This document shows positions 18,550 through 29,577 of a stretch of 64,000 nucleotides of DNA, one piece after another (positions within the stretch are counted from its first letter, which is position 1; each line of letters begins with the position of its first letter). This DNA comes from Planctomycetia bacterium (lineage in GTDB: Bacteria; Planctomycetota; Planctomycetia; Pirellulales; Thermoguttaceae), in NCBI GenBank assembly GCA_030527205.1, contig JAUNBG010000009.1:28311-92310 (forward strand). Reading direction: 5' to 3'. Under the pieces are notes generated by a model that saw nothing but the letters and a program-made list of their open reading frames with translations, had not been told where the DNA came from and did no database searches. The position numbers and the translations under genes were made by a program.

Positions 18550-19386
18550 ATGACAACAAATAATATCTATGAACCGGAACGAATGGAAGTCATCGAAGTA
18601 ACGCAGCAAACAGTTGACGTTAAATCGGTCAAAATTCGATTTCGTGATTTGGGAAAAGCCAAAGCGTTTTCATTTCGCGTTGGACAATTTGGTCTTTATT
18701 CTGTTTTTGGAGTCGGAGAATCAACCTTTAATATATGTTGTTCGAATTCAAAAGATTATATCGAATTCTGTTTTCGCAAAACCGGTCGAGTTACAGAGCA
18801 AATGTGGGCCGTTGAGCCAGGCGATACAATCGGTTTTCGAGGGCCGTTTGGCAATTCCTATCCGCTGGAAGACTGGAAGGGAAAAAATCTTGTTTTTGTC
18901 GCTGGCGGGATCGCAATGCCTCCGATTCGTTGCGCTATTCAATATGTTTTGGAAAATCTTGACCAATACGGAAAGATAACGATTGTTTATGGAGCCAGAA
19001 CGGTTAGCGATCTGGTTTTCCGAAATGAATTGGATGAATGGGCTCAATTTCCCAATGTCAACGTTGTTAAGACAGTTGATCCAGGCGGAGAAACGCCAGA
19101 ATGGGACGGGCGAGTCGGTTTTGTTCCCAATGTTCTTGGCGAGACGGAAATTGACGGCGAAAATACTGTTGCCCTGGTTGTTGGCCCGCCGATTATGATT
19201 AAATTTTCCTTGCCTGTTCTTTCAAAGATTGGCATTCCGGATACTGCAATTTATACAAGTTTGGAAAATCGTATGAAATGCGGACTTGGGAAATGCGGTC
19301 GATGCAATTGCGGCCCTGTTTATGTTTGCAAAGAAGGGCCGGTTTTTACTTTGGCGCAAATGAATGAATTGCCAGATGATTTTTAA
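18550..19386 (+). CDS. FAD/NAD(P)-binding reductase with 2Fe-2S site (HydG/AsrB/PyrK type)
   Basis: 278 residues. An FAD-binding beta-barrel is followed by an NAD(P) domain (NLVFVAGGIAMPPIRCAIQYVL; VVGPPIMIKF) and a C-terminal Cys cluster MKCGLGKCGRCNCGPVYVC that binds a 2Fe-2S cluster in the gamma subunits of NiFe hydrogenase/sulfhydrogenase, sulfite reductase B and PyrK. The enzyme passes electrons between NAD(P)H and a partner protein. Those partners (hydrogenase large and small subunits, HdrABC, PyrD, AsrA/C) are not adjacent, so the electron acceptor is unknown. Convergent with gyrB across a strong bidirectional hairpin. Confidence 0.88.
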   Translation: MTTNNIYEPERMEVIEVTQQTVDVKSVKIRFRDLGKAKAFSFRVGQFGLYSVFGVGESTFNICCSNSKDYIEFCFRKTGRVTEQMWAVEPGDTIGFRGPFGNSYPLEDWKGKNLVFVAGGIAMPPIRCAIQYVLENLDQYGKITIVYGARTVSDLVFRNELDEWAQFPNVNVVKTVDPGGETPEWDGRVGFVPNVLGETEIDGENTVALVVGPPIMIKFSLPVLSKIGIPDTAIYTSLENRMKCGLGKCGRCNCGPVYVCKEGPVFTLAQMNELPDDF

Positions 19387-19425
19387 TTGTGTTTTTGATG
19401 TTTTAATCAAACTTTTGATGATAAT

Positions 19426-19465
19426 CAAAATGAATCAACCCCGTTGAATTAATTGATTCATTTTG
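19426..19465. terminator. Bidirectional terminator
   Basis: Perfect 13-bp stem (19426-19438 with 19453-19465) and a 14-base loop, between the convergent flavoprotein gene and gyrB. The arms end in AAAA/TTTT, suiting both directions. Confidence 0.7.
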
Positions 19466-19518
19466 CAATTCATTCACGATATTCATATCTTGTTCGCAAT
19501 ATTCAAATTATTGACGGA

Positions 19519-22131
<2,613 letters not shown>

Positions 22132-22184
22132 TTAAACTTTATTAAACGAAAATAAAATTTTCGTTCCTGGGTTATAGGACAAAT

Positions 22185-22586
22185 TTATTTTCTAACAAAT
22201 TTGATAAAACGAATATTTTCTTCAGGCAACTTTTGTTGGAATTGTTGCAAAATAGCATTTTTATAAAAAGAGATTTCTTGTAAAAGAGTATTCCCTTCAA
22301 CTTCGATTCGAACCGTTTTATTGCGGAACGATTCGAGTCGCAAATGATTTGTGTACGCAGCTTGGTCATCCAATGAGTCAAAAAGATCGTCCTGTATTTC
22401 TTGCCAAACCTTTTGGAAACGTTCGACGCCAATTTTTCGACCGCCGCCATATTTAGCCATGATTTGCGGCATGATGGCGGAAAAATGAGTCACGCGAATC
22501 GGACGAGGTTTTTGCTCTTCTAAATAACGAACCCCTAACGGATAAAATCTTTTTGGTTTTTTGGGAACGTTGGGGTCTTTCGACAT
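22185..22586 (-). CDS. dciA: DUF721/DciA-like helicase loader
   Basis: 133 residues. The core VERFQKVWQEIQDDLFDSLDDQ, RLESFRNKTVRIEVEGNTLLQEISFYKNAILQQFQQ and a C-terminal IRFIKFVRK fit the DUF721/DciA pattern, in which a W-x-x-I/V turn is followed by a KH-like fold. DciA loads or stimulates replicative helicase DnaB in bacteria that lack DnaC/DnaI. Position just upstream of gyrB is the usual one for this family. The ~55-residue N-terminus is basic and proline-rich. A promoter lies at 22762-22790. Confidence 0.75.
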   Translation of the reverse strand: MSKDPNVPKKPKRFYPLGVRYLEEQKPRPIRVTHFSAIMPQIMAKYGGGRKIGVERFQKVWQEIQDDLFDSLDDQAAYTNHLRLESFRNKTVRIEVEGNTLLQEISFYKNAILQQFQQKLPEENIRFIKFVRK

Positions 22587-22941
22587 AAAAAAAATATGCT
22601 ATCGTTTATTAAGGATATCAGTCGGGATTGGACATCGGGGATTGCTTTTATTCATTCGCTTCTTCTTGCCAAGGGCTTGCGAAGACAAAAATGAAGGATT
22701 GTCAACAGGCTTAAGGTTTATGCTTGTTCTTCTGGCATAAAAGACTCAAACAATTAGGTTGATTATATCATATTTTTCCGATTATGACAAGGCCGACATA
22801 GGGGATTTATAACGAAATCAGACTGGGGCAGAGGCTTTGTCTTCGAGAGTTTGACCATAGGATTACAGCGTTTGCAAACCGAATGATTCGGGATTTGCAA
22901 TAAACCCGGCTCGAACGAGATCAAAGGGGAAATGAAAAATC
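22587..22941. other. Divergent promoter region of dciA-gyrB and miaA
   Basis: 355 bp. A consensus-like minus-strand promoter is at 22762-22790; no clear promoter for miaA was found. Confidence 0.6.
22762..22790 (-). promoter_or_regulatory. Promoter of dciA-gyrB
   Basis: On the minus strand TTGTCA (22785-22790), 17 bp, TATAAT (22762-22767). The leader to the dciA start would be about 170 bases. Confidence 0.75.
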
Positions 22942-23940
22942 ATGAACAATTCAATGGCGTCTTCTTTTTCTTTTGGGAACCTTGAAGATTCGCAAAGAGA
23001 GATTCTTTCAAACGAAATGATTCCCCGAGTCGAAAACGTTTGTTTCCTGACAGGAGCAACAGCGAGCGGCAAAAGTCAACTCGGCATTGAATGGGCGGAA
23101 AAATGGAATGCGGAGATCATTTCTATGGATTCAATGGCCATTTATCGAAAAATGGATATCGGAACAGCCAAACCGACTCTTGAAGAGCGAAAAAACATTC
23201 CTCATCATTTAATCGATATTCTTGATCCTTGCGAAGAATTTTCGCTTGCCGATTATCTTCGTTTAGCAAGAATAAAGGTTGAGGAAATTCGATCTCGTAA
23301 CAAAATTCCTCTTTTTGTTGGAGGAACCCCGCTTTATTTAAAAGGTCTTCTTCGAGGCGTTTTTCTCGGACCTGCGGCGGATTCCGAACTTCGCCATGAA
23401 CTGCAAGAACAGGAAGCGGCTCACGGAGTCGGATTTCTTCATAATCAGCTTCAAAAATGTGATCCGGTTTCTGCCTTGCGTCTTCATCCAAACGATCAAA
23501 GGCGAATCATTCGCGCTTTGGAAGTCTATGAAAAGACAGGTCAACCAATCTCAACTTTTCAAAAGCAGTTCGATATTCCTGCTTCGCCAGAATCTGTTCG
23601 CGTTTGGGTTCTCGATTGGGATCGCAATGAACTTTATCAACGGATCAATAATCGCGTCGATCTTATGATGAGCGTCGGTTTTTTGGAAGAGGTTCGTTCT
23701 TTATTAAAGGAAAGAAAGCCATTGAGCAAAACCGCGTCACAAGCTGTCGGTTATCGCGAATTAATCGATTATATCGAAAACAGAAGAACTTTGGAGGACG
23801 CTGTTGATCAAATCAAACTGACAAGCCGACATTTTGCCAAGCGACAAGGAACCTGGTTTCGCTCTATGCAAGAATGTCAGTTTATTTCTGTTGATTCCGA
23901 AAAACTTGCCCAATTATCCAATTCAATGTCGTTAACTTAG
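22942..23940 (+). CDS. miaA: tRNA dimethylallyltransferase
   Basis: 332 residues. The P-loop LTGATASGKSQLGIEWA sits at about 36-52, then the family motifs ISMDSMAIYRKMDIGTAKPT, HHLIDILDPCEEFSLADY, VGGTPLYLKGLLRG and NDQRRIIRALEVYEKTG, ending RHFAKRQGTWFRS. MiaA adds a dimethylallyl group to N6 of A37 in tRNAs reading UNN codons. The ~32-residue N-terminal extension before the P-loop is unusual; an ATG at 23017 would remove most of it but has no ribosome site, while AGGGG precedes 22942 at a loose 13-base spacing. The start is therefore uncertain. Confidence 0.96.
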   Translation: MNNSMASSFSFGNLEDSQREILSNEMIPRVENVCFLTGATASGKSQLGIEWAEKWNAEIISMDSMAIYRKMDIGTAKPTLEERKNIPHHLIDILDPCEEFSLADYLRLARIKVEEIRSRNKIPLFVGGTPLYLKGLLRGVFLGPAADSELRHELQEQEAAHGVGFLHNQLQKCDPVSALRLHPNDQRRIIRALEVYEKTGQPISTFQKQFDIPASPESVRVWVLDWDRNELYQRINNRVDLMMSVGFLEEVRSLLKERKPLSKTASQAVGYRELIDYIENRRTLEDAVDQIKLTSRHFAKRQGTWFRSMQECQFISVDSEKLAQLSNSMSLT

Positions 23941-24539
23941 ATTGTGTATTTATTGCCTTTTTTTCAATATTTTGGATTTTATTGGTTTTTCCGGAGTTGT
24001 TTTGAGCAAAAATATTCGCTTTTTCTTATTTTTGCTCATTCTTGCTGAACTTCCAATTTGAACGAATTGAGTCAATGCTTCTTTTGGAGTTAAGTTTATT
24101 TTTGAATTTTTTCGTTTCAAAACGTTCCCGATCATCAACCTTTTTGGCATGAATATTGTCATTCGACAATGGCTTCTGTTTATGATTTACAAAAATAGAA
24201 TAAATTGCATTAATATTGGCTTTCGTTATGAAAAGATTTCCAACTGACGCAGAAGCTCTTCAAAATTTGATATGTTCAAACAGAGACCTTGACATTTTGC
24301 CTTTTGCTTGTTAAAATTCCTCTTATTCATGGGAAATATTTGAATTTAGAAAATCAAAATACCGATAACATTGAGGTCTTGAGTTGTTTGTTAGTTGGAT
24401 TTAACAGATTTTTTTCGTTTATCAATGATTAACCCTGTTTTTTCCATTTCAAAGTCGAACAAAACAATTTGTTCTGTGCCATTTCTTCCTCCCCGCCTGA
24501 AAAAAATATTCGTTTATCATTTTGAAAATATAAATTATA
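23941..24539. other. Intergenic region with a promoter
   Basis: 599 bp; no supportable gene. A consensus promoter is at 24289-24317. Confidence 0.6.
24289..24317 (+). promoter_or_regulatory. Sigma70-type promoter for the zinc-ribbon/PlsC genes
   Basis: TTGACA, 17 bp, TAAAAT. The first downstream start is at 24540, leaving a leader of about 215 bases. Confidence 0.7.
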
Positions 24540-24764
24540 ATGAGAAAATATATTTACGTTTGCCCTCGTTGCGGAAGAGCGTACATTCGATATATTCCTA
24601 GACGTAACATGCATTGTCCTGTTTGCGATACTGTTTGGAAAACCCGCAAAGCCAAGGGAACATCAAGTTATTTCAGTTGGAAAGCAACAATTGTCTTTTT
24701 AGCTATCGTTTTCAGTTTGACAGGTTACGTTTTATATCGATATGGACTGTTTTTTAACTTCTGA
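24540..24764 (+). CDS. Small zinc-ribbon membrane protein
   Basis: 74 residues. Two CxxC pairs, CPRCG at 8-12 and CPVC at 26-29, form a zinc ribbon; a single hydrophobic helix (ATIVFLAIVFSLTGYVLYRYG) occupies about 49-69. The ribbon would face the cytoplasm. Family and function are not recognised. The acyltransferase follows closely and they probably share a transcript. Confidence 0.7.
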   Translation: MRKYIYVCPRCGRAYIRYIPRRNMHCPVCDTVWKTRKAKGTSSYFSWKATIVFLAIVFSLTGYVLYRYGLFFNF

Positions 24765-24859
24765 CAACGTTAAACGAAGGTTTGTCTGATAAAAATTTCT
24801 GGTTTGTTATTGGTAAACCTTTTGTTTGCAAAATTCTTATATTTGAGTTATCAATCATA

Positions 24860-25537
24860 ATGATATCAACACAAAAAGGTTCATCGAATCGATCCAAACA
24901 GCGTCATGTATCATTGATTCATTTCATTTGGTATCAAATTTGCCGAACGAGTTTATGGTTTGCGTTTAAAATATGTTTTCGAGTTCATTACAAAAATTCG
25001 CGCCATCTCCCGGGCAAAGGACCGGTTTTGGTTGTTGCGAATCATCAAAGTTTTTTGGATCCGCCAGCAATCGGCTGCGGAGTTTTTCGTCGAATGAACT
25101 TTTTGGCTCGAAAAACATTATTCAAATTCAAACCGTTTGGTTGGTTGATTGATTCTGTTGACGCGATTCCATTGGATCAAGAAGGAATCGGTTTTGCCGG
25201 CATTAAAGAAACGTTGCGCCGCTTGAAAAATGACGAAGCGGTTCTTATTTTTCCCGAAGGTTCGCGAAGCTTTGACGGTCAAATTGCTCCTTTTACTTCC
25301 GGTTATGTTACGCTTGCCGTTCGAAGTCAGGCGACGATTGTTCCTGTTGCCATTGCCGGAGCTTTTGAAGTTTTTCCGCGAACTCGAATGTTTCCTTCCT
25401 TCTTCAAACGGGGGATTCGCATTGAATATGGAAAACCGCTTACTTATAACGATTATGCCGATATGTCCGAAGAAGAAATTCATCAATCGGTTCTTCATCG
25501 CATTCAGGAAATGTTTGACCGTCTCAATTCGCATTGA
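24860..25537 (+). CDS. plsC: 1-acyl-sn-glycerol-3-phosphate acyltransferase (PlsC type)
   Basis: 226 residues from the ATG at 24860; a TTG at 24782 extends the frame but would leave no room for a ribosome site and adds an odd N-terminus. Acyltransferase block I is NHQSFLDP (His and Asp of the HX4D pair), block III is FPEGSRSFDG, and VPVAIAGAFEVFPR is block IV. It transfers an acyl chain to lysophosphatidic acid at the inner membrane. A hydrophobic N-terminal helix (LIHFIWYQICRTSLWFAFKI) fits membrane association. Its last 14 bp overlap the convergent gene ending at 25524. Confidence 0.9.
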   Translation: MISTQKGSSNRSKQRHVSLIHFIWYQICRTSLWFAFKICFRVHYKNSRHLPGKGPVLVVANHQSFLDPPAIGCGVFRRMNFLARKTLFKFKPFGWLIDSVDAIPLDQEGIGFAGIKETLRRLKNDEAVLIFPEGSRSFDGQIAPFTSGYVTLAVRSQATIVPVAIAGAFEVFPRTRMFPSFFKRGIRIEYGKPLTYNDYADMSEEEIHQSVLHRIQEMFDRLNSH

Positions 25538-26252
25538 TGAATTCATTTTTGCCAAATGAGTTCTTTTTCGAAAAATAATATTTTTCAAAACAACGAAGCG
25601 AATCGCTTTCTGGAGAAAGATCAAACGTTAATTTAAGCCCGACGCCATGATTGCGCCACCAAAGACGTCCCGTTTCGGTTTCCATTAAATGAAGCAATGT
25701 TTTCGAATAATTGATCGTTGTTGGAAGCGAACGGATTATTCTGCCGGGGAGTTTGGCATTGAATCCAAATCTGGGCCAAGTATAATAACCGTTTTCTTCT
25801 GGTTTTCGTGACGTCTTTGTTAAAATTTGCGAGAAATTTAATTCAAGGCTCTTATTCAACTGACGATAAAAACATTCAGTTCCAATTCCCTGATTTTGAC
25901 AATTATGCCGCAAAATTTGATAATGATCAATGCTCAAATGGCATTTTTGTTTGTTTTTGAAAATATGAAAAGAGGAGACCAGACCTAAATGAATTGGTTC
26001 AACAACATCCAGAATAATCTCGTTGTTAAGACAACCGATAAAAACCAATCCATTTGGGGGCGAACCTGCCAAATCAATCCATTCCTTTGTTTCAAGACGG
26101 CGATGAAAAAAGTCATGTTCCAATTGCAAACATTTGTTTGCCTCGCCTTGATAAAAATGAACTTGTTGATCTTCCTCAAGAAGCAATGATCCTTTTAAAT
26201 GACTCAATGACGAACAGGAAAAAATCTTTTGAAAAAACGCATTTTCTTTCAT
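25524..26252 (-). CDS. Conserved-looking hypothetical protein
   Basis: 242 residues, no signal peptide or membrane segment. The C-terminal half carries distinctive Trp-rich stretches (NGYYTWPRFGFNAKLPG, TETGRLWWRNHG) and ends with LTFDLSPESDSLRCFEKYY, which reads like a folded enzyme or binding domain. I do not recognise the family. The gene converges on and overlaps the acyltransferase by 14 bp, and it has no other close neighbour. Confidence 0.65.
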   Translation of the reverse strand: MKENAFFQKIFSCSSLSHLKGSLLLEEDQQVHFYQGEANKCLQLEHDFFHRRLETKEWIDLAGSPPNGLVFIGCLNNEIILDVVEPIHLGLVSSFHIFKNKQKCHLSIDHYQILRHNCQNQGIGTECFYRQLNKSLELNFSQILTKTSRKPEENGYYTWPRFGFNAKLPGRIIRSLPTTINYSKTLLHLMETETGRLWWRNHGVGLKLTFDLSPESDSLRCFEKYYFSKKNSFGKNEFINAN

Positions 26253-26476
26253 AATGATTCATATAAGAATTACGGACGGAACAATTAGCAGACTCAAATC
26301 GACTGATATAATTCGTTTTTGAAAATCAGAGAAATCGGAATCAGCGAACAAAGATTGGCGAAGATTGTCGGATCGTTCTGAAAACCAAAAAATGACCTGA
26401 ACCGGTCTGAATTTTCCGTCCAAAATGAAAAGAAATTCGTTGCGATTTAACGAGAAGACAACTTAAGACAAATTCA

Positions 26477-26587
26477 AAGGAAGTTCTAAAAACCTCTTTT
26501 TTACAATAAACTCAATTCGGAAAATGTTACGAAAACCAGTTTCTGTGGACGAGACGTCCGTTCCCGGCGAGTTTTTAGAATTTCCTT
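26477..26587 (-). repeat. MITE-like inverted-repeat element, copy B
   Basis: 111 bp, inverted relative to copies A, C and D. Ends AAGGAAGTTCTAAAAA and TTTTTAGAATTTCCTT; interior has GGACGAGACGTCC and GAAAACCAGTTTCTG. Belongs with C and D (subfamily 2). Confidence 0.85.
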
Positions 26588-26950
26588 CAAGAACTCAATA
26601 ATTCAAAGTTGAGACAAACGCAACCAGGAAAATTAAAAGTTTAATATGGATATATTGAAACGAGCCTGGTTCGTTATAAAAAGGATTGCATTTCTTTCTT
26701 GATGTTCAAATAAAACGGCAACATTTCAAACTATTGATAAATCGTACAGTTTGATTTCATTTTAAAAAATAAAAGTCAAAGAGAATTATTGACAAGCAGT
26801 TATTGTCTCAGAAAAACTGATCATAAACGAATTTCTAACATAAAGGGGTTATGTCATGCTCGTTAAATATTCGTTTCTTGCCTTCGTAGGCGGAGTCAAC
26901 GGTCAGCGGATTTTTTGAAGCAGGAAAGGGCAACTTTTCGCTCTTTTATC

Positions 26951-26999
26951 ATTCGCGTCGTTGTCGGGCTTACGATTCAGCGAGCCGATTTTAATCGAA
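26951..26999 (-). repeat. Degenerate intergenic repeat, family 2, copy 3
   Basis: On the minus strand AAAATCGGCTCG, then AAGCCCGACAACGACG. Inverted relative to copies 1 and 2. Confidence 0.45.
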
Positions 27000-27083
27000 T
27001 CGCGTCTAAATGAGTTGTCGACTTTGATGATGTCAAAAAAGGGATAGTCAATCATTAATTTTGAAGAAAATTAAAAAAGGTTC

Positions 27084-27112
27084 TTGAAACGAACTTCTCA
27101 AATTGGTATAGT
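27084..27112 (+). promoter_or_regulatory. Promoter of the Gfo/Idh/MocA gene
   Basis: TTGAAA, 17 bp, TATAGT, about 90 bp before the start at 27202. Confidence 0.6.
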
Positions 27113-27201
27113 AAGAGAAACACGAAGAAGTTTTCTGTTTTTACAGACCATTTGTGAATCAAATGGATTTTTTATCCCATACTTTTATCGAGGAGATTAA
27201 G

Positions 27202-28515
27202 ATGCCAAATCAATTATCGCGACGTCATTTTCTTAAAACCAGTGTTCTTGCCGGAACAGCAGTTGGACTTGGTTCAGCGCCGCGTGTTCATGCGTCCGAA
27301 GACAATATAATCAAGGTCGGGCTGATTGGTTGCGGCGGTCGAGGACGCGGAGCAGCGGTCAATGCGCTCAATGCCGATCCCAATGTTCAGATCGTTGCCG
27401 TTGGCGACGCTTTTTTGGCGAATGCTCAAGGCGCCGTTGAAGGTTTGAAAGCCGCTTATGGAGATCGGGTAACCGCAACAGAAGAGACTACTTTTGCAGG
27501 TTTGGAAGCGTATAAACAGGTCATTCCGGAAAGCGATGTTGTTCTTCTTTGCGAATCGCCTGGTTTCCGTCCGATTTCGCTTCGAGCTGCCGTTGAAGCG
27601 GGCAAGCATGTTTTCTGTGAAAAACCGGTTGCAACCGACGCGCCGGGGATTAAAAGCGTTATGGAATCAACAGCCATAGCGAAGGAAAAAGGTCTTTCAT
27701 TGGTTTCCGGCCTCTGCTGGCGTTATGATCTCAACGTTAATGATATGATGCAACGCGTTCTTGATGGCGCAATCGGCGATATCGTTTCTGCTCGTTTAAC
27801 CTATTTAACCGGCAAACTCTGGAATCGCCCTCGATTGGAAAATGATACAGAAATGCAGTTCCAGGTTCGGAATTGGTATAATTTTGCCTGGCTTTCCGGC
27901 GATTATAATGTTGAACAACATGTTCATACTCTCGACAAAGCTCTTTGGGCAATGAATGACGTTCCGCCGTCCTCGGCTTATGGAATTGGCGCAAGAATGC
28001 AACGGGTTGAACAGCCGGCTTACGGGGATATTTATGACTCAATGGCGGTTGTTTTTGAGTATCCCAATGGAACGACCTTTTATTCCTATTGCCGTCAGCA
28101 AGACGGTTGTTGGGGAGAGAACAACGCTCATTTCGCCGGAACGAAAGGGTTCGCAACAATCTTGGGCGGCGGTCGTATAACCGATCTCGACGGCAACGTC
28201 ATTTATAAGCAGGAACTGGTTCCGTCCGATATGTATACGCTTGAACATATTGAACTTTATAAGTCGATTCGCAATGGCGACCCGATCAATAATGGCGATT
28301 ATATGGCCAAGGCAACGATGATGGGCATTATGGGACGCGAAGTTTGCTATACCGGCAAACGAATGACTTGGGAACAAGCGCTTGACGGTCCCTCTTTGGC
28401 CCCAACCGGTTATTCCTGGGATGATCAACCTTGCAATCTTCCCGATGAAAATGGTCGTTACAAGATCAGCGTTCCCGGAATTGAAGGAAAAGTTTATCAT
28501 ACGATAACGCGATAA
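27202..28515 (+). CDS. TAT-exported Gfo/Idh/MocA-family oxidoreductase
   Basis: 437 residues from the ATG at 27202, preceded by GAGGAG 6 bases upstream; the in-frame ATG at 27154 has no such site. A twin-arginine signal (LSRRHFLKTSVLAGTAVGLG) is followed by the Rossmann motif KVGLIGCGGRGRGAA and the substrate-site CEKPVA with the family's conserved Lys. Planctomycetes carry many such exported oxidoreductases, which act on sugars or inositols with bound NAD(P). The protein ends in a region typical of the group (GREVCYTGKRMTWEQAL). No operon partners. Confidence 0.93.
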   Translation: MPNQLSRRHFLKTSVLAGTAVGLGSAPRVHASEDNIIKVGLIGCGGRGRGAAVNALNADPNVQIVAVGDAFLANAQGAVEGLKAAYGDRVTATEETTFAGLEAYKQVIPESDVVLLCESPGFRPISLRAAVEAGKHVFCEKPVATDAPGIKSVMESTAIAKEKGLSLVSGLCWRYDLNVNDMMQRVLDGAIGDIVSARLTYLTGKLWNRPRLENDTEMQFQVRNWYNFAWLSGDYNVEQHVHTLDKALWAMNDVPPSSAYGIGARMQRVEQPAYGDIYDSMAVVFEYPNGTTFYSYCRQQDGCWGENNAHFAGTKGFATILGGGRITDLDGNVIYKQELVPSDMYTLEHIELYKSIRNGDPINNGDYMAKATMMGIMGREVCYTGKRMTWEQALDGPSLAPTGYSWDDQPCNLPDENGRYKISVPGIEGKVYHTITR

Positions 28516-28659
28516 ATTTTTTTCTGAAACGCTTACTGGTCAGCTGATTTTTATTCGATATAATAGTTTGATTGTTGCTTGAGTCTGAGATTGAGACGAA
28601 CTTCGGCTCAAGCTGTTTTCTCATTTGCTGTTCTTTTCCTTTTTCAACGGAAAGGGAAA

Positions 28660-29214
28660 ATGGAAATGGTTGTTTTAGCTTCTGTTGAAAAATTTGAGGA
28701 AACTCAGATCAATCCGACGTTGGATTCCCAAATCAGGCTTTTTTTATGCGAACAATTTCCAGATTGGGCTTCTGTTTTTCAATATCGAAGAACCTGGCAT
28801 GATGCGCCGCCGGTTTTTACTGTTTTGGCGTTTAATGACAACAATGAAATAATCGGGCATGTTGCTATTGTTGAACGAACAATAACGACTTGTTGGAATT
28901 GGCGCTATACTGTCGCGAGTTTTCAAGGAGTTTCGGTTGCAGAAGAAGAACGTCATTCCGGTTTGGCTCATCAACTTCTTTCTCTGGCCATAAAAGAGTC
29001 AACCAAACTTGGTTATTTATTTGCCATTCTTTTTTGTAAAGAACCGTTGATCTCATTTTATCATGATCAAGGTTGGCAACTTCCTGACGATTCGATGATT
29101 ATGTGGAAAGATCATGATTTGCCGATTCCGATGCGTTCCAATTGTCCAATGTTTCTGCCGTTGAGCAATATGCCGTTCCCAGAAGGTCCGATTGACGTTC
29201 ATAATCCGCTTTAA
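28660..29214 (+). CDS. GNAT N-acetyltransferase (NodA/AAC(2')-like)
   Basis: 185 residues from the ATG at 28660, just after AAAGGG; the longer TTG-started frame from 28579 looks like leader. The acetyl-CoA-binding core is the stretch ASFQGVSVAEEERHSGLAHQLL followed by LGYLFAILFC and FYHDQGW, a GNAT layout. The WASVFQYRRTW start and HVAIVERTI strand recall NodA and aminoglycoside 2'-acetyltransferases, but the substrate cannot be named. A TATAAT at 28559-28564 is a possible -10 box without a clear -35. Confidence 0.75.
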   Translation: MEMVVLASVEKFEETQINPTLDSQIRLFLCEQFPDWASVFQYRRTWHDAPPVFTVLAFNDNNEIIGHVAIVERTITTCWNWRYTVASFQGVSVAEEERHSGLAHQLLSLAIKESTKLGYLFAILFCKEPLISFYHDQGWQLPDDSMIMWKDHDLPIPMRSNCPMFLPLSNMPFPEGPIDVHNPL

Positions 29215-29577
29215 TGTATGCATTTTCATAGCTCTTTTGTTTCAAAGCAAAACAGAATCATCTTGTTTGCAAACGAATAAGATTGTCAGTCGTTGATATT
29301 CAAGCCGCCGATTGAAAATCGTTTGTTCGATTCATAGTCCGGCTTGACTTTTAGACCGATGACGCGCCGGATTAAAATGGGGCGGAGAGCCCGTTGTTCT
29401 GATTGATTCTGCGATTTTTTCATTTTGTTTGATTGTTTCTTTCAATCATTTTTGCTTGAATTCTTCAAAAATTGCCCTCTTGAAAAAAGTCGAAATTTTG
29501 GTCTAATAGATAAAATTTGCTTGATTGCCAAAAATCGAGCGCGTTTATCGAAAACCTTAAATTTTTGGAGAGAACTA
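29215..29577. other. Intergenic region, no gene
   Basis: 363 bp; a possible promoter TTGAAA-18-TAATAG at 29480-29509 precedes the antiporter gene. Nothing else seen. Confidence 0.45.

Larger units (their letters stand above)
26253..27201. other. 0.95-kb region with two repeats
   Basis: Holds MITE-like copy B (26477-26587), a family-2 repeat on the minus strand (26951-26999) and the promoter at 27084-27112. No gene supported. Confidence 0.55.

Noticed and set aside
29280..29400. tRNA-like stretch with GTTCGATTC
   Set aside because: Only the T-loop-like string is present; no acceptor or anticodon arm could be paired.
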